This document shows, one piece after another, positions 50,538 through 61,421 of a stretch of DNA of 64,000 nt. Under the pieces are notes generated by a model that had not been told where the DNA came from, did no database searches, and worked only from the letters and a program-made list of their open reading frames with translations. The position numbers and the translations under genes were made by a program. Source of the DNA: Mesorhizobium australicum (lineage in GTDB: Bacteria > Pseudomonadota > Alphaproteobacteria > Rhizobiales > Rhizobiaceae); assembly GCF_900177325.1 (NCBI RefSeq), contig NZ_FXBL01000004.1, positions 496,001 to 560,000 of the forward strand, in the 5' to 3' direction. Each line of letters opens with the position of its first letter. Position 1 is the first letter of the stretch.

Positions 50538-50551
50538 TTGCGCTTGCGCAA
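50538..50551. promoter_or_regulatory. NnrR-type palindrome between nnrR and pseudoazurin
   Basis: TTGCGCTTGCGCAA is a perfect palindrome that fits TTGCG-N4-CACAA at nine of ten fixed positions. It lies 49 bases upstream of nnrR and 73 bases upstream of the pseudoazurin start, so it may serve both. Confidence 0.65.
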
Positions 50552-50623
50552 ACTGCCTCACGGCGTCGCGGGCTATTGGTGGATCATCGGCAGATCAAGC
50601 CGCGAATACGAAAGGACAGAACA

Positions 50624-51067
50624 ATGAAACGCATCCTCGCAGCTCTCGCCCTCGGCGCGGCGGTCATGCTTACCGGAGCTGCCCAGGCGGCCGAGATCGA
50701 AGTCCACATGCTCAACAAGGGCGCCAAGGGCGCGATGGTGTTCGAGCCCGACCTGATCGTCGCGGCCCCCGGCGACACGATCCGTTTCGTGCCGACCGAC
50801 AAGGGACACAACGTCGAGACCATCAAGGGCATGGTCCCGGAGGGCGCCGAGGCCTTCAAGAGCAAGTTCAACGAGGAGTTCACGGTCACCGTCACGGCCG
50901 AAGGCGTCTACGGCGTGAAGTGCGCGCCGCACTACGCGATGGGCATGGTCGCGCTCATCAGGGTCGGCGAACCCGCCAATGCGGAAGAAGCCAAGGCCGT
51001 GAAGCAGACGGGCAAGGCCAAGGCCGTCTTCGCCGAACTGTTCGGCCAGGTGCTGGCCGCCAACTGA
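50624..51067 (+). CDS. pseudoazurin
   Basis: The 147-residue precursor starts [20 protein letters not shown] with a Sec signal ending near AQA (residue 22). The type 1 copper ligands are visible as H62 in KGHNVE, C100 and H103 in CAPHYAMGM, and M108. After processing these are H40, C78, H81 and M86, exactly as in known pseudoazurins. It shuttles electrons to NirK and possibly other periplasmic enzymes. A strong terminator follows. The NnrR-type box upstream suggests activation under NO-producing conditions. Confidence 0.95.
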   Translation: MKRILAALALGAAVMLTGAAQAAEIEVHMLNKGAKGAMVFEPDLIVAAPGDTIRFVPTDKGHNVETIKGMVPEGAEAFKSKFNEEFTVTVTAEGVYGVKCAPHYAMGMVALIRVGEPANAEEAKAVKQTGKAKAVFAELFGQVLAAN

Positions 51068-51105
51068 ACGAGGAGGCCCGTCTCCCGGAGAGGGGGCGTC
51101 CCGGC

Positions 51106-51145
51106 GGCCGGAGAGCGAGGCGGCGCTCTCCGGCCAAATTTTTTC
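51106..51145 (+). terminator. rho-independent terminator after pseudoazurin
   Basis: GGCCGGAGAGCG and CGCTCTCCGGCC form a perfect 12-base-pair stem with a six-base loop (51106-51135), followed by AAA and seven T within the next ten bases. It ends the pseudoazurin transcript 39 bases after the stop. Confidence 0.9.
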
Positions 51146-51286
51146 GTGCCGCATTTCCCTATTTACCTTCCGGCAACCATGGGGAGCGGTCCTTCGCTCT
51201 ACTTCAACCAGTTTGACGAGGCACAAAGAGCGCCAGCCCGCCTGTGAGAAGCAACGCCTAGACGACGTCATGCGCGGAGCCAAGCA

Positions 51287-53368
51287 TTGATCGACTTTCT
51301 CACCTGCATCGCCGTGGATCACGACCCGGTGTATACTGTTTTGGCGGCGCTCGCCTGCGTGATCGGAGCGGCGGTTACCGTCGGCGTGAACGCCCGCGCC
51401 ACGGCGACACGCGGCTATCGTCACGCGCTGTGGGTGTTCCTGGCTGGTCTCGTCGGCGGGGCGACCGTGTGGACCACCCACTTCGTGGCGATGCTTGGTT
51501 ACAGGACCGACCTGATCGACGGCTACGATCCGGCGCTGACGGCGCTGTCGCTCGGCCTCGCCGTCGCCGGCAGCGCTGCGGGCGCACATGCCGCGATCGG
51601 GCGCTGGAGCCATGCCCCGGCGCTGGGCGGGCTCATCGCGGGATTGGGAGCCGGAGCCATGCACTACGTAGGCGCCTCGGCGATGCGGATCAGCGGAACA
51701 ATTGAATGGAGCGGGACTGGCATCGCGCTGTCGCTGGTCCTCGGCGCCTCGCTTTTCTGCGCTTCCGCTTTGCGCGCCAGGGAAGGAACGGCGTCGTCCC
51801 GGCTTCAGGCCGCGCTGCTGATGGCGGGAGGAATCCTTTCCCTCCATTTCATGGGCATGGGTTCCATGGCCGTCGATCCAGGGGCTGCCGTCGCCGATGC
51901 GACGTCGTCGATCCCCAACGGCGTGCTCGCGGGCTTCATCCTCGCCATGTCGGGGACACTCGCCGCCATGGCCGCCGCGACCTTCATGATCGATTACGAT
52001 TCGGAGCGGACCGCCAAGAGCCATTTCCGGTATCTCGCGCTTCACGACGAACTGACGGGCCTGCCGAACCGCGCCTGTGTCCGCGCCCGCGTCGAGGAAC
52101 TCGCGGCCGACCCCGTCGCGCTCGGACGTCAGATCGCGGGCGTGCTGTTCGATCTCGACCGCTTCAAGGAAGTCAACGACGTCCACGGCCACGCCGCCGG
52201 CGACCACGTGCTGCGCGCCATTGCGGAGCGGATCTCTGCGGCGATGGCCGACGGCGAATTCGTCGGGCGCTTCGGCGGGGACGAGTTCGTCGCGATCAAG
52301 GTCCCGGTCTCCGGACGCGAGGAGGCAGCCCGCTTCGCCGAGAAGATCCGTCATCTTGTCGCGCAGCCGATTCAGTGGCGGGACGTTGTCCTCTCGGTCG
52401 GGGCCAGCGTGGGTCTCGTCGTCTATCCCGAAGACGGGCTGTCGCCGACGGTCCTCCTCCAGCGCGCCGACGCCGCGATGTACGCGGCCAAGCAGGCTGG
52501 ACGCAACAACGTGACGACGTTTCAGCCGGACATGGAGGAGACTGCCCGCATGCGCAGCGAACTCGTCATGGACCTGAAGCGCGCTGTCTTCAACCGGGAG
52601 CTCTCCCTAGCCTACCAGCAGCAGAACGACACGGTGACGGAAGAGGTCGTGGGCTTCGAGGCGCTTCTGCGATGGAGCCACCCCAAGCACGGCAACGTTT
52701 CCCCAGCCGTTTTCATCCCGATCGCCGAGGAAGACGGCTTGATCGGATCGATCGGGGAATGGGTCCTACGCGAGGCCTGCCGCGAGGCAGCCTCTTGGCG
52801 CAAGCCGCTTCGGATCGCGGTCAATGTCGCCCCCTCGCAGCTGTCTTCGACGGAGCTTCCCGCCCTGGTACATTCGATCCTGATCGAGACAGGATTGAAG
52901 GCGTCGAGGCTGGAACTCGAAGTCACCGAGACCGGAATAATCGCCGACCAGCAGCTCGCGCTCCACGTCATCAGGCAGCTGAAGGCCCTCGGCGTCCGCA
53001 TCGCCATGGACGACTATGGAACCGGATATTCGTCGCTGTCGATGCTGCAGAGGTTCCCCTTCGACAAGATCAAGATCGACCGGGAGTTCACGTCCGCGAT
53101 CGGGACCGCACCCGAGGCAGAGGCGATCATCCTCGCCACCGTCGCGCTGGGACGCGCGCTGGGAAGGCCCGTGCTTGCCGAGGGCGTCGAGACCGCCGCT
53201 CAGCTGGCCTTCCTCCGCAAGGCAGGATGCCGCGAGGTCCAGGGTTTCCTGTTCGGAATGCCGACAGGCAGGGCCGGAGCCGCACGCATCGCCGGGATCA
53301 GGAGGCCCGCCAGCCGTCTGCGGGCAGCCGACGCGGCCCTGATGCCTGCGATTCAGTCTGTGGCGTGA
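51287..53368 (+). CDS. MHYT-GGDEF-EAL membrane signalling protein
   Basis: The 693-residue protein starts at a TTG with GGAG upstream. The N-terminal MHYT domain has three conserved His-containing motifs in membrane helices ([29 protein letters not shown]), proposed to bind copper and sense O2, CO or NO. A GGDEF domain ([10 protein letters not shown]) and an EAL domain ([31 protein letters not shown]) follow. It probably links gas or copper status to c-di-GMP levels. Its end overlaps napC by 16 bases in convergent orientation. Confidence 0.9.
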   Translation: MIDFLTCIAVDHDPVYTVLAALACVIGAAVTVGVNARATATRGYRHALWVFLAGLVGGATVWTTHFVAMLGYRTDLIDGYDPALTALSLGLAVAGSAAGAHAAIGRWSHAPALGGLIAGLGAGAMHYVGASAMRISGTIEWSGTGIALSLVLGASLFCASALRAREGTASSRLQAALLMAGGILSLHFMGMGSMAVDPGAAVADATSSIPNGVLAGFILAMSGTLAAMAAATFMIDYDSERTAKSHFRYLALHDELTGLPNRACVRARVEELAADPVALGRQIAGVLFDLDRFKEVNDVHGHAAGDHVLRAIAERISAAMADGEFVGRFGGDEFVAIKVPVSGREEAARFAEKIRHLVAQPIQWRDVVLSVGASVGLVVYPEDGLSPTVLLQRADAAMYAAKQAGRNNVTTFQPDMEETARMRSELVMDLKRAVFNRELSLAYQQQNDTVTEEVVGFEALLRWSHPKHGNVSPAVFIPIAEEDGLIGSIGEWVLREACREAASWRKPLRIAVNVAPSQLSSTELPALVHSILIETGLKASRLELEVTETGIIADQQLALHVIRQLKALGVRIAMDDYGTGYSSLSMLQRFPFDKIKIDREFTSAIGTAPEAEAIILATVALGRALGRPVLAEGVETAAQLAFLRKAGCREVQGFLFGMPTGRAGAARIAGIRRPASRLRAADAALMPAIQSVA

Positions 53369-54090
53369 CCGACGGCCACCGGGAGGGACATCGGGACGTC
53401 CAGCTCGGCGTGCATCCGGTTGAACCGCTCCAGCCTGTCGAACACGGAAGCCTGCGGCAGCTCCTTGCCCTGCAGTTCCGGCGCTACCTTCCAGCCAGGA
53501 TCGACGCCCTCCATGTTCGGAAGCTCGTGCGCGATGCCCTTGTGGCAGTCGATGCAGGTCGCCTCGCCCGACAGCAGGTAGCGGGTGTGGATCTCGGCCG
53601 CACGCGGAGCCTGCCTTGACAGGTCCATGGCGACCGAGGAGTGGCAGTTGCGGCATTCCAGGCTGTCGTTGGCTTTCAACCGCGCCCATTCGTGCTTCGC
53701 GAGTTCGAGGCGGTGATCCAGGAACTTCTGGCGCGTGTTGATTGTGCCGAAGATCTTGCCCCAGACCTCCTTGGAGGCCTGCATCTTGCGGGCGATCTTG
53801 TCGGTCCATTCATGCGGCACGTGGCAGTCGGGGCAGGACGCCCGCACGCCCGAGCGATTGGAGAAATGGACGGTGCGGGTCAGCTCCTCGTAGACGTTCG
53901 TTTCCATCTCGTGGCACGAGATGCAGAAGGCTTCGGTGTTGGTCACCTCAAGGGCAGTGTTGAACGCGCCCCAGAAGATCACGCCCCCGAGGAAGCCGCC
54001 GAGCGTCAGGAAACCGAGGCTGAGCGTCGCCGCCGGCGTGGAGACGATCCGCCAGGCCCACAGTGCGGCCGCCTTGATGCGCGCCCACAT
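53353..54090 (-). CDS. napC: periplasmic nitrate reductase electron donor NapC (tetra-haem)
   Basis: The 245-residue NapC/NirT-family protein has an N-terminal membrane anchor ([18 protein letters not shown]). Four c-type haem motifs are present: CISCH, CPDCH, CRNCH and CIDCH. It takes electrons from quinol and passes them to NapB and NapA in the periplasm. It is the last gene of napEDABC and starts right after napB. Confidence 0.95.
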   Translation of the reverse strand: MWARIKAAALWAWRIVSTPAATLSLGFLTLGGFLGGVIFWGAFNTALEVTNTEAFCISCHEMETNVYEELTRTVHFSNRSGVRASCPDCHVPHEWTDKIARKMQASKEVWGKIFGTINTRQKFLDHRLELAKHEWARLKANDSLECRNCHSSVAMDLSRQAPRAAEIHTRYLLSGEATCIDCHKGIAHELPNMEGVDPGWKVAPELQGKELPQASVFDRLERFNRMHAELDVPMSLPVAVGHATD

Positions 54091-54561
54091 CTACTCGTCC
54101 CCGGCGTGGCCGACGCCGAGCTCGCTCATGTCGACGAAGGTGTTGCCGACCAACGGGGCCGTGTCGGCCTGCGGTACATGGCAGGCTGTGCAGAAGTAGC
54201 GCCGCGGAGACACGTCAGCTAGCATCTGGCCTTCGCGTGTCATGTAGTGGGTGACGCTGATCATCGGCGCGCCCGAGCCTTCCGTGAACTCGCGCTTGTG
54301 GCACGACATGCAGCGGTTGGCGTTCACCGACAGCTGGTAGCCCTCGATCGAGTGCGGAATGATCGGTGGCTGCTCGGGATAGGCGCGCATCTTGCGGACA
54401 TCGTCGACGATCCAGCGCGGGATCGGATCGGCGGGCAGGTTCTCCATGGGCTGCCCGGCGCCCGTCAGCGGCGGCACGATCTCGGCCGACATCTGCGCAA
54501 GCGCGGCCGTGCCCGCGAGCGCAACCAGCCCGAGGGCGACGAGGAGGCGCGCGCGGCGCAT
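54091..54561 (-). CDS. napB: periplasmic nitrate reductase small subunit NapB (di-haem)
   Basis: The 156-residue precursor starts [20 protein letters not shown] with a signal peptide; the ATG shares its A with the napA stop. Two haem motifs (CMSCHKREF and CTACHVPQ) and the PPTIPH-type region QPPIIPHSI are typical of NapB. It carries electrons from NapC to NapA. Confidence 0.94.
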   Translation of the reverse strand: MRRARLLVALGLVALAGTAALAQMSAEIVPPLTGAGQPMENLPADPIPRWIVDDVRKMRAYPEQPPIIPHSIEGYQLSVNANRCMSCHKREFTEGSGAPMISVTHYMTREGQMLADVSPRRYFCTACHVPQADTAPLVGNTFVDMSELGVGHAGDE

Positions 54562-57062
54562 CACGCGGGGACGATCTTGACCGCGCATTTCTTGAAATCC
54601 GTCTGTTTCGAGATAGGATCGGTCGCGTCGAGGGTGACCTTGTTGATGAGCTTGCTTGCGTCGAACCAGGGGACGAACACCACGCCCCGCGGCATTCGAT
54701 TTCGGCCCCGGGTCTCGACCCGGACCCGCAGTTCCCCGCGCCGGGAGACGACGTTGACCTCCGCGCCCTGGTTGATGCCTCGACGGCGCGCGTCGTCGGC
54801 GTTCATGAAGCAGACCGCTCCGGGGAACGCCTTGTAGAGTTCGGGCACGCGCATGGTCATCGAGCCCGAGTGCCAGTGCTCGAGCACACGACCGGTCACC
54901 AGCCAGACGTCATATTCGTCGTCCGGCGATTCCGCCGGGGGCTCGTAGGGCACGGCGAGGATGACCGCCTTGCCGTCGGGCCTGCCGTAGAAGCGTACGC
55001 CTTCGCCCGGCTTCACGTAGGGGTCCAGTCCCTCACGGTAGCGCCACTTCGTTTCCTTGCCGTCGACGACGGGCCAGCGCAGGCCGCGCACCTCGTGGTA
55101 GGTGTCGAACGGCGCGAGGTCGTGGCCGTGGCCCCGGCCGAACTCGGCATACTCCTCGAACAGTCCCTTCTGCAGGTAGAAGCCGTATTCGCGGCTCTCC
55201 CTGTTCTCGTATACCGCGTCGAGATCGGCGAGCGGAAAGCGGTCGACCTTGCCGTTCCGGAACAGCACGTCGAACAGCGTCTTGCCCTTGTATTCGGGAT
55301 GGGCGTTCAGGATGTCGGCAGGCCAGACCTCGTCGGTGGTGAAGCGCTTCGAGAATTCGGTCAGCTGCCACAGGTCGGACCGGGCCTCGCCGGGCGCATT
55401 CACCAGCTGTCGCCAGACGTGCGTGCGGCGCTCGGCATTGCCGTAGGCGCCTTCCTTTTCCACCCACATCGCGGCGGGCAGGATCACGTCGGCCGAGAGC
55501 GCCGTCACCGTCGGATAGGCGTCGGAGACCACGATGAAATTGTCTGGGTTGCGGTAGCCCGGATAGGTCTCGTTCGAGTTGTTGGGCGCCGCCTGGACGT
55601 TATTGTTGACCTGCACCCAGTAGAAGTTGAGCTTGCCGTCCTTCAGCATCCGGTCCTGCTGGACGGCATGAAAGCCGACCTTGTCGGGCAGCAGCCCGTG
55701 CGGCAGCCGCCAGATCTCCTCGGCATGCTCGCGATGCTCGGGATTTGTCACCACCATGTCCGCAGGCAGCCGATGGGCGAAGGTGCCGACCTCGCGCGCG
55801 GTGCCGCATGCCGAAGGCTGGCCCGTCAGCGAGAACGGGCTGTTGCCCGGTTCGGAGATTTTTCCGGTCAGGAGGTGGATGTTGTAGACCATCTGGTTGG
55901 CCCACACGCCGCGGACGTGCTGGTTGAAGCCCATCGTCCAGAGCGACATCACCTTGACGCCGGGATCGGCGTAGAGCTCGGCCAATTGCTCCAGGAAGCC
56001 CGGCTCCACGCCGGAGAGTTCCGACGCCATCTCGAGCGTGTATTCCGAGACCAGCGCCTTGAACGCTTCGAAGTCGATCGGCTCCATCTTGCCCGGATCG
56101 GCAGCGCCCTTGGCTGCCATCTCGACCGGATTGTCCGGACGAAGACCGTAGCCGATGTCCGTGGCACCGCTCATGAAGACGGCGTGGTCGCGGACGAAAG
56201 CCTCGTTCACCCTCCCCGTCTGGATGATGTGGTTGGCAATGTAGTTCAGGATCGCCAGATCCGTCCCGGGCTTGAACACGATCGGGATGTCGGCGAGGTC
56301 CATCGAGCGGTGGGTAAAGGTCGACAGCACGGCGCAGCGGACGTGCGGATGGCCCAGCCGCCTGTCGGCCAGCCGGGTCCAAAGGATCGGATGCATCTCT
56401 GCCATGTTCGAGCCCCAGAGCACGAAGGCGTCGGCGTGCTCGAAGTCGTCGTAGCAGCCCATCGGCTCGTCCATGCCGAAGGTGCGCATGAAGGCGACGG
56501 CCGCGGAGGCCATGCAGTGGCGGGCGTTTGGGTCGAGGTTGTTGGTGCGGAAGCCCGCCCGCATCAGCTTGGTGGCGGCGTAGCCCTCGAAGATCGTCCA
56601 TTGCCCGGAGCCGAACATGCCGACGGCTTCCGGTCCCTTCTCGCGCAGCGTTGCCTTGCACTTCTCCGCCATGACGTCGAAGGCCTCGTCCCACGAGACG
56701 GGCTCGAATTCGCCGTCCTTGTCGTAGACCCCGCCGGACTTGCGCATCAGCGGCGTGGTCAGGCGGTCCTGGCCGTACATGATCTTGGAGAGGAAGTAGC
56801 CCTTGACGCAGTTGAGGCCGCGGTTGACCTCGGCCTGGCTGTCGCCGTGGGTGGCGACGACGTGACCGTCCTTCACGCCCACCATGACCCCGCACCCGGT
56901 GCCGCAGAAGCGGCACGGCGCCTTCGACCACTTGATCTCCAGCGCATTCACGCCGCCCGGAACGGGCTGTGCGGCGGCCGGCAGCGCGATGCCCGCGGAC
57001 GCGGCCGCAAGCGCGGCCGCATGTGCCTTGAGGAGATCGCGTCGGTTGATGTCAGCCGTCAT
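54561..57062 (-). CDS. napA: periplasmic nitrate reductase catalytic subunit NapA
   Basis: The 833-residue protein has a Tat signal ([20 protein letters not shown]). The 4Fe-4S cysteines are C50, C53, C57 and C85 (CRFCGTGC and GLNCVKG). The molybdenum-ligand Cys is C183 in [28 protein letters not shown] and a full-length C-terminal molybdopterin dinucleotide-binding domain are present. It reduces nitrate to nitrite in the periplasm. It overlaps napD (ATGA) and touches napB. It looks intact. Confidence 0.97.
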   Translation of the reverse strand: MTADINRRDLLKAHAAALAAASAGIALPAAAQPVPGGVNALEIKWSKAPCRFCGTGCGVMVGVKDGHVVATHGDSQAEVNRGLNCVKGYFLSKIMYGQDRLTTPLMRKSGGVYDKDGEFEPVSWDEAFDVMAEKCKATLREKGPEAVGMFGSGQWTIFEGYAATKLMRAGFRTNNLDPNARHCMASAAVAFMRTFGMDEPMGCYDDFEHADAFVLWGSNMAEMHPILWTRLADRRLGHPHVRCAVLSTFTHRSMDLADIPIVFKPGTDLAILNYIANHIIQTGRVNEAFVRDHAVFMSGATDIGYGLRPDNPVEMAAKGAADPGKMEPIDFEAFKALVSEYTLEMASELSGVEPGFLEQLAELYADPGVKVMSLWTMGFNQHVRGVWANQMVYNIHLLTGKISEPGNSPFSLTGQPSACGTAREVGTFAHRLPADMVVTNPEHREHAEEIWRLPHGLLPDKVGFHAVQQDRMLKDGKLNFYWVQVNNNVQAAPNNSNETYPGYRNPDNFIVVSDAYPTVTALSADVILPAAMWVEKEGAYGNAERRTHVWRQLVNAPGEARSDLWQLTEFSKRFTTDEVWPADILNAHPEYKGKTLFDVLFRNGKVDRFPLADLDAVYENRESREYGFYLQKGLFEEYAEFGRGHGHDLAPFDTYHEVRGLRWPVVDGKETKWRYREGLDPYVKPGEGVRFYGRPDGKAVILAVPYEPPAESPDDEYDVWLVTGRVLEHWHSGSMTMRVPELYKAFPGAVCFMNADDARRRGINQGAEVNVVSRRGELRVRVETRGRNRMPRGVVFVPWFDASKLINKVTLDATDPISKQTDFKKCAVKIVPA

Positions 57063-57352
57063 GACCGCGCCTCCTGGTCCTCGGCATGTTCGAACACCAT
57101 GTTCGCCGCAAGAACGCCGTCCATCGCCGAGATCGCCGTCAGCGTTTCTCCCAGCATCCCGCTGGTCGGCCCCTCGATCGTGATCACGACCCGGCTACCC
57201 TCGCTGGCGTGCACCTCCACGCCACGCATCGCCGCGAGCAGTTCAGACAATTCGGCACGCCGCTCAGGCAGGGCCACGACGACCGCGCTCGATATGTGGT
57301 GTCGGTCGCCGGCGCCGGCGGTGAGCAGGCCGCGTCTGGTGAGTTGGCGCAT
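57059..57352 (-). CDS. napD: NapA-signal-binding chaperone NapD
   Basis: The 97-residue cytoplasmic protein starts [20 protein letters not shown]. The NapD domain follows ([54 protein letters not shown]). NapD binds the Tat signal of NapA until cofactor is inserted. The first 15 residues look like a Tat-type twin-Arg motif, probably fortuitous. It is coupled to napA (ATGA). Confidence 0.9.
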   Translation of the reverse strand: MRQLTRRGLLTAGAGDRHHISSAVVVALPERRAELSELLAAMRGVEVHASEGSRVVITIEGPTSGMLGETLTAISAMDGVLAANMVFEHAEDQEARS

Positions 57353-57356
57353 GCCG

Positions 57357-57554
57357 TCAGCCTCCCGGAGGCCCGGGCGGGCCGAAGACGATCTGATACA
57401 TCCAGACAAGGAAGCCGTAGCCGCCCACGACGCCCACCGCGACGACGGGCCAGATGCCGAAGGCCAGGACCAGGAAAGTCAAGAGTTCCCGCCGCCGCGT
57501 CTTCGCGGGCGGGATGTCCGCCGATGCTGTCGCCTCCCGGATGTCCTGGGTCAT
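57357..57554 (-). CDS. napE: NapE small membrane protein
   Basis: The 65-residue product has a polar N-terminus, then RRRELLTFLVLAFGIWPVVA and a single helix with GYGFLVWMYQIVFGPPGPP, the standard NapE pattern. It begins the napEDABC operon. Its role is unknown. Confidence 0.92.
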   Translation of the reverse strand: MTQDIREATASADIPPAKTRRRELLTFLVLAFGIWPVVAVGVVGGYGFLVWMYQIVFGPPGPPGG

Positions 57555-57668
57555 GACCTCCTCATCATGGGCCTGGGACTCGGCATCATGCCGATACGTA
57601 GAAAATACTAACCCAGCATTCTCAGATGTCCATCGTTATACGATCGGAACGGAAGCATGACCTGTTGC

Positions 57669-58907
57669 TCAAGCCCGCCGTCCCCAGAGGATCGGGGCGT
57701 AGCGCACCGCGAAGAGCAGGAAGGCCCCAGCCCAGAGCGCGCCGCCGCAGCTTAGCACATGGGCGTACCAGTCTCCCGCGAAGGGGGCGGCGACGCGCAG
57801 CATGGCTCCGGCCGACACCATCGCATACGTGGCAATGACGTAGCGGTCGGCAACGATCGCCCGTCCCGTGTGGCCAAGGCTCGCCCTGGTCATGACGGCA
57901 AGCGTCATGGTGCCCACGGCGCCTGCGGTCAATGCGTGCAGGGCGGCCGAGTGAGGAACCGCGTCTGGCAGCAAGGTCGAGAGACCGAGCAGCGCGAAGG
58001 AGACGGCCAGCCATCCATAGCCGACATGCAGCACGAGCAGGATCGGCTCGCGCATCGTAGCCACACCGCGCCAGCGGAAGAGGCGCACGGCGAGCAGCGC
58101 TCCGGCGGCGAACAGCAGCACGCCGACGAGCGCGCTGTGGGGCATCACCACCCACCCGAGCACCGCGGCGGCAGTGGCGGCAAGCGCTGCTTTGTCGAGC
58201 CTGCCGAAAGGCTCGGGAAGATGCGCTGCGCCCTCCTTCACGAGCCAGTTCCGGGTGAAGCTGGGCACAATGCGCCCCCCGATGAGCGCGATGAGCATTC
58301 CGGCAGCGGCCAAGGCCAGGCGCTGGCCAAGTTCGTGGTCGACGAAACCCGCACTGGCCAGATGGTCTGCCGCGTTGGCTACGCCGAACAGCGTGATCAT
58401 CACCGCCACTGGCGCGTTCTTCCAGTTCTTGCCCGCCGTGACCTCGCGCCAGATCGCGAAGGCGAGCGCGGCCGGAAACGCCAGGTCGACCGCCATCGCG
58501 ATCCAGGGATCGGGCGAAGCCAGGCATGCCGCCCGCCCGGCCAGCCAGAGGCCTACGAGCACGGCGAGCGGCATCCCGCTCAGCGGTAGCCTTCCCGTCC
58601 AGTTGGGGATTGCGGTGAGGACGAAACCCGCGATGACGGCGGACAGGTAGCCGAACAGCATCTCGTGGGCGTGCCAGTGCATGCCGCCGAACGGGCCGCC
58701 GATGTCGAAGCCGCCGAAGTAGGCGCCGAGCCAGACCGGGACCGCCAGTCCGGCGTGAAGCGCGGCGAGAAAGAAGAATGGCCGAAAGCCATAATGGAGG
58801 ATCGGCGGCATTTCGCGGATGCGGCCTCGGCCGTCCCTCGACAGGTCCCCGGACTTGAGCGCGGCCCTCGGAACCGAGCGGTCGGATGCGGTCGCGGTGC
58901 CCATCAC
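57669..58907 (-). CDS. nnrS: NnrS haem/copper membrane protein
   Basis: The 412-residue, twelve-helix protein has NnrS signatures: HYGFRPFFFLAALHAGLAVP, GGMHWHAHEMLFGYLSAVIA, FVLTAIPNWTGR, GGRIVPSFTRNWL and VMTRASLGHTGR. NnrS relieves NO stress and is controlled by NnrR. The start overlaps the stop of the upstream small gene (ATGA) in the nirK-nirV-X-nnrS run. An intact C-terminus ends near 57669, 115 bases before napE. Confidence 0.93.
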   Translation of the reverse strand: MMGTATASDRSVPRAALKSGDLSRDGRGRIREMPPILHYGFRPFFFLAALHAGLAVPVWLGAYFGGFDIGGPFGGMHWHAHEMLFGYLSAVIAGFVLTAIPNWTGRLPLSGMPLAVLVGLWLAGRAACLASPDPWIAMAVDLAFPAALAFAIWREVTAGKNWKNAPVAVMITLFGVANAADHLASAGFVDHELGQRLALAAAGMLIALIGGRIVPSFTRNWLVKEGAAHLPEPFGRLDKAALAATAAAVLGWVVMPHSALVGVLLFAAGALLAVRLFRWRGVATMREPILLVLHVGYGWLAVSFALLGLSTLLPDAVPHSAALHALTAGAVGTMTLAVMTRASLGHTGRAIVADRYVIATYAMVSAGAMLRVAAPFAGDWYAHVLSCGGALWAGAFLLFAVRYAPILWGRRA

Positions 58908-59278
58908 GCGTTCCCCTGTCCGGCGGCCCTGATGGCAGCCGTCGCCCCGTAGGCGGCGAAGTCAGCGACGTCCTGGAACAGGCCCGCGATCTCGTGGAAC
59001 GCGCTGCGGTCCGGCTCGTCAGGCATGAGCTCGTCCAGCTCGCCCAGCAGGGCGAGAACGATCACGATCGCGTCGCGCATCTTCCGCGCATCCGCGAGAC
59101 CGCCCGCGCGCCGCACGAGTTCTTCTTCCAGGCCTGCCCGGTCGAGCACGTCGTTGGCAGCCTCGCGGCAGTTGCAGTCGAGGCCTGCCTCGGCGAGGCC
59201 CCGCCGCAGCCGCTCGACGACGGTTTTGTTGCCCGCAGGCAAGGTTTCGGCGAGCGAGGCCCGCAATCTCGTTCTCAT
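58904..59278 (-). CDS. hypothetical protein between nirV and nnrS
   Basis: The 124-residue soluble helical protein starts MRTRLRASLAETLPAGNKTV. It has a CNC motif (GLDCNCREAANDVL) and a hydrophobic stretch IVIVLALLGELDEL. The stop overlaps the nnrS start (ATGA) and the start lies 11 bases after nirV, so it belongs to the nirK operon. I do not recognise the family. A role in NO handling or NirK/NirV maturation is inferred from position. Confidence 0.65.
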   Translation of the reverse strand: MRTRLRASLAETLPAGNKTVVERLRRGLAEAGLDCNCREAANDVLDRAGLEEELVRRAGGLADARKMRDAIVIVLALLGELDELMPDEPDRSAFHEIAGLFQDVADFAAYGATAAIRAAGQGNA

Positions 59279-59289
59279 GGCATGTTCCT

Positions 59290-60183
59290 TCAGGCGGCGT
59301 CGTGCATGGCGGAGCGGAAAGCGCCGCGCAGCCAGTTCCTTGCCTTGGCGATCACCGAATCCTCGTCGCGGACGAGACGGAAGCCCAGGTTCTCCGGCGG
59401 CGTGCCGACGGCACAGCCGCCGCTCTTTCCGTCGCGGACGAAGTTCGACATGTAGGCGCGGTGCCGTCCCTCGAGCACGTGCACCCCGCAGTTGTCCGTG
59501 ATGCTTTCGATAGAACCGTCGGCGGAGAGCGTGGTCCGCGCATAACAGGTCGCCGTCCACTCCCAGACGTTGCCGCCGAAGTCCTCGATGCCGCGGGTGT
59601 TCGGGCCGTAGTGGCCGCGCGGCTTCGGTTGCGGATCGGCGGGTCGTTTCGCCGCCGCCTCCTCTCGGTAGCGCCGCAGCCACCGCACGGAAGGATTTGC
59701 GGCATCGTCGGCCGCCGCCGAAAAGGATTCCCCGCCAAACCGTTCGGCGGCCGCGGCGGCGGCCTCGACCGCCGACGGCAGCCGCCAGGTCTGCCCCGTG
59801 GCTTTCGAATACCAGCGGGCATAGGCCTCGGCGTCGAGGAAGCTGACCCCGGTGACGGGCACGTCCGCGTGTGTCGGGACGGCATCCGCCGGATCGCATG
59901 CGCCATCGGCGACGCAGACGCCGTAGTCGGCCAGGCTCACCTGCTGCTTCATGATCAGGAATGCCGGGACAGCCTTCTTTTCCACGGGAGCTGCTGCCGG
60001 AGTTCCGCCCGCGAGGAACTCGCCGGGCAATGCAAAATCGAGGACCGTCTCCACGATCTCCACCGTGGGGCGCACCTCGTGCAGGGAAAGCCTTTGGGGT
60101 TCTGCGCTGATGCCCATGATGGCCGCAGGCACCGCAAGGGCTGCCGCCGCGCCGACGGCCGCTTCGTAGAGATGGAGATGCAT
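59290..60183 (-). CDS. nirV: NirV, formylglycine-generating-enzyme-like protein next to NirK
   Basis: The 297-residue protein is taken from the ATG at 60183 (MHLHLYEAAVGAAAALAVPA), with GGACAAGG upstream; an ATG at 60213 is an alternative. An N-terminal signal or anchor is followed by an FGE-sulfatase (SUMF1-type) domain (FLDAEAYARWYSKATGQTWR, GIEDFGGNVWEWT, PPENLGFRLVRD). NirV is commonly found next to copper nitrite reductase and its function is unsettled. It lies 67 bases after nirK. Confidence 0.88.
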   Translation of the reverse strand: MHLHLYEAAVGAAAALAVPAAIMGISAEPQRLSLHEVRPTVEIVETVLDFALPGEFLAGGTPAAAPVEKKAVPAFLIMKQQVSLADYGVCVADGACDPADAVPTHADVPVTGVSFLDAEAYARWYSKATGQTWRLPSAVEAAAAAAERFGGESFSAAADDAANPSVRWLRRYREEAAAKRPADPQPKPRGHYGPNTRGIEDFGGNVWEWTATCYARTTLSADGSIESITDNCGVHVLEGRHRAYMSNFVRDGKSGGCAVGTPPENLGFRLVRDEDSVIAKARNWLRGAFRSAMHDAA

Positions 60184-60250
60184 GACCTTGTCCTCGATGG
60201 GCGGCCCGGACATCCGGACCGCCGCTCGCTTGAGGTTCGGTTGGCGAAGC

Positions 60251-61354
60251 TCAGTTCACCGGGATCGGCCCGGGCGCTTCGACCTGCTTCATCAGGTCGT
60301 CGTTCCACTCGCCTTCGACCAGGAAGTGCGCGGTCGCTCCGAGTTCCACGGCCTCGATGAGGTTGTGGTTCACGTAGGCGTAGACCCCCGGCTGGAGGAA
60401 GGTGTAGAGCGCCGCTCCCGCCGAGCCGCCGCGGATGAACCAGGTCTCCAGGTCCTTGGCGGGCGGGTTGGCGAACTTGCCCTCTTCCCAGACATAGTCG
60501 CCATGGCCTCCGATCAGGTGGGGCCGCGTGTCGCGGTTGGCCTGGCTGTGGACGATCAGCACCGTCTCTCCGACCTTCGACTTCATGGCATTGTCGCCCG
60601 TCAGCGCCCCCTTCGCGCCGTTGAAGACGACGTGGGTGGGGATCAGGCCTTTCATCACCTCGAGCGTGTCGGCGTAAGAGTCGCCGTGGCTCTCGTAGGT
60701 CTTGAAGTTGCCGTCCTCGTCGCGGGGCACGTAGAAGTCGTTCTCGCCGATGTAGAACGCCCGGTCGTAGCGGACCGGCTCGCCCTTCTCGTTCTTCAGG
60801 CCGTCGCGCGGCAGCACCATGATCGTGCCGCTCATGCCCGACACGACGTGCCAAGGGATCATCGCGCCTTCGGGAGCGCAATGGTAGACGAAGGTGCCGC
60901 TGCGGGTCGCCTTGAAGCGAAGCTTCACCTGCTCGCCGGGATTGATCAGCGTCAGCGCTCCGCCGCCGAGCGCGCCTGTGGCGGCATGGAAGTCGATGTT
61001 GTGTGGCATCGAGTTCGTCTCAGGGTTAATCAGCGTCAGTTCGACGTAGTCGCCCTCGTGCACGACCATCATCGGGCCGGGCATCGAACCGTTGAAGGTC
61101 ATGGCCTGGAACTCCGTGCCCTCGTCGTCGATGACGACCTTCTTCTCCACGATCGGCATGGTGAACTCGACCACCTTCGGCCCGCCCGTGGCGACCTGCT
61201 CGTGGGCGTGCACGTAAGGCGGCGCGACGAGCGTGACCTTCTCGCGCGGAAGTCCCGCGATCTCCGATTCGTTGGCAGCGGCTGCGAGGGGCGGCATGGC
61301 TGCCAGCATCGCGGCGGCGGCCGCTCCCAAGAGTGCCTGGCGACGCGTGAACAT
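60251..61354 (-). CDS. nirK: copper-containing nitrite reductase
   Basis: The 367-residue protein starts [20 protein letters not shown] with a Tat signal. Copper ligands are visible. Type 1: H118 (SMPHN), C159 (VYHC), H169 (PWHVV) and M174 (VSGM). Type 2: H123 and H158, with the third His in the second half. Two cupredoxin domains are complete. It reduces nitrite to NO in the periplasm with electrons from pseudoazurin or cytochrome c. An NnrR-type box lies 67 bases upstream of the start. It begins the nirK-nirV-X-nnrS run. Confidence 0.96.
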   Translation of the reverse strand: MFTRRQALLGAAAAAMLAAMPPLAAAANESEIAGLPREKVTLVAPPYVHAHEQVATGGPKVVEFTMPIVEKKVVIDDEGTEFQAMTFNGSMPGPMMVVHEGDYVELTLINPETNSMPHNIDFHAATGALGGGALTLINPGEQVKLRFKATRSGTFVYHCAPEGAMIPWHVVSGMSGTIMVLPRDGLKNEKGEPVRYDRAFYIGENDFYVPRDEDGNFKTYESHGDSYADTLEVMKGLIPTHVVFNGAKGALTGDNAMKSKVGETVLIVHSQANRDTRPHLIGGHGDYVWEEGKFANPPAKDLETWFIRGGSAGAALYTFLQPGVYAYVNHNLIEAVELGATAHFLVEGEWNDDLMKQVEAPGPIPVN

Positions 61355-61421
61355 GGCGGTTCTCCTTTTCGATCGTTCGTTGTCGATGAGGAGAGGCTAC
61401 GCCCGGGCAAGCTCGCGATCT

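Noticed and set aside
50573..52354. 593-codon minus-strand frame
   Set aside because: It covers pseudoazurin and the MHYT-GGDEF-EAL gene in reverse and has no domain of its own.
51706..53619. 637-codon plus-strand frame
   Set aside because: It is the +1 frame of the MHYT-GGDEF-EAL gene, Arg-rich and without motifs.
54366..57611. 1081-codon open frame on the plus strand
   Set aside because: It is antisense to napB, napA, napD and napE, all strongly supported on the minus strand. It is a high-GC shadow.
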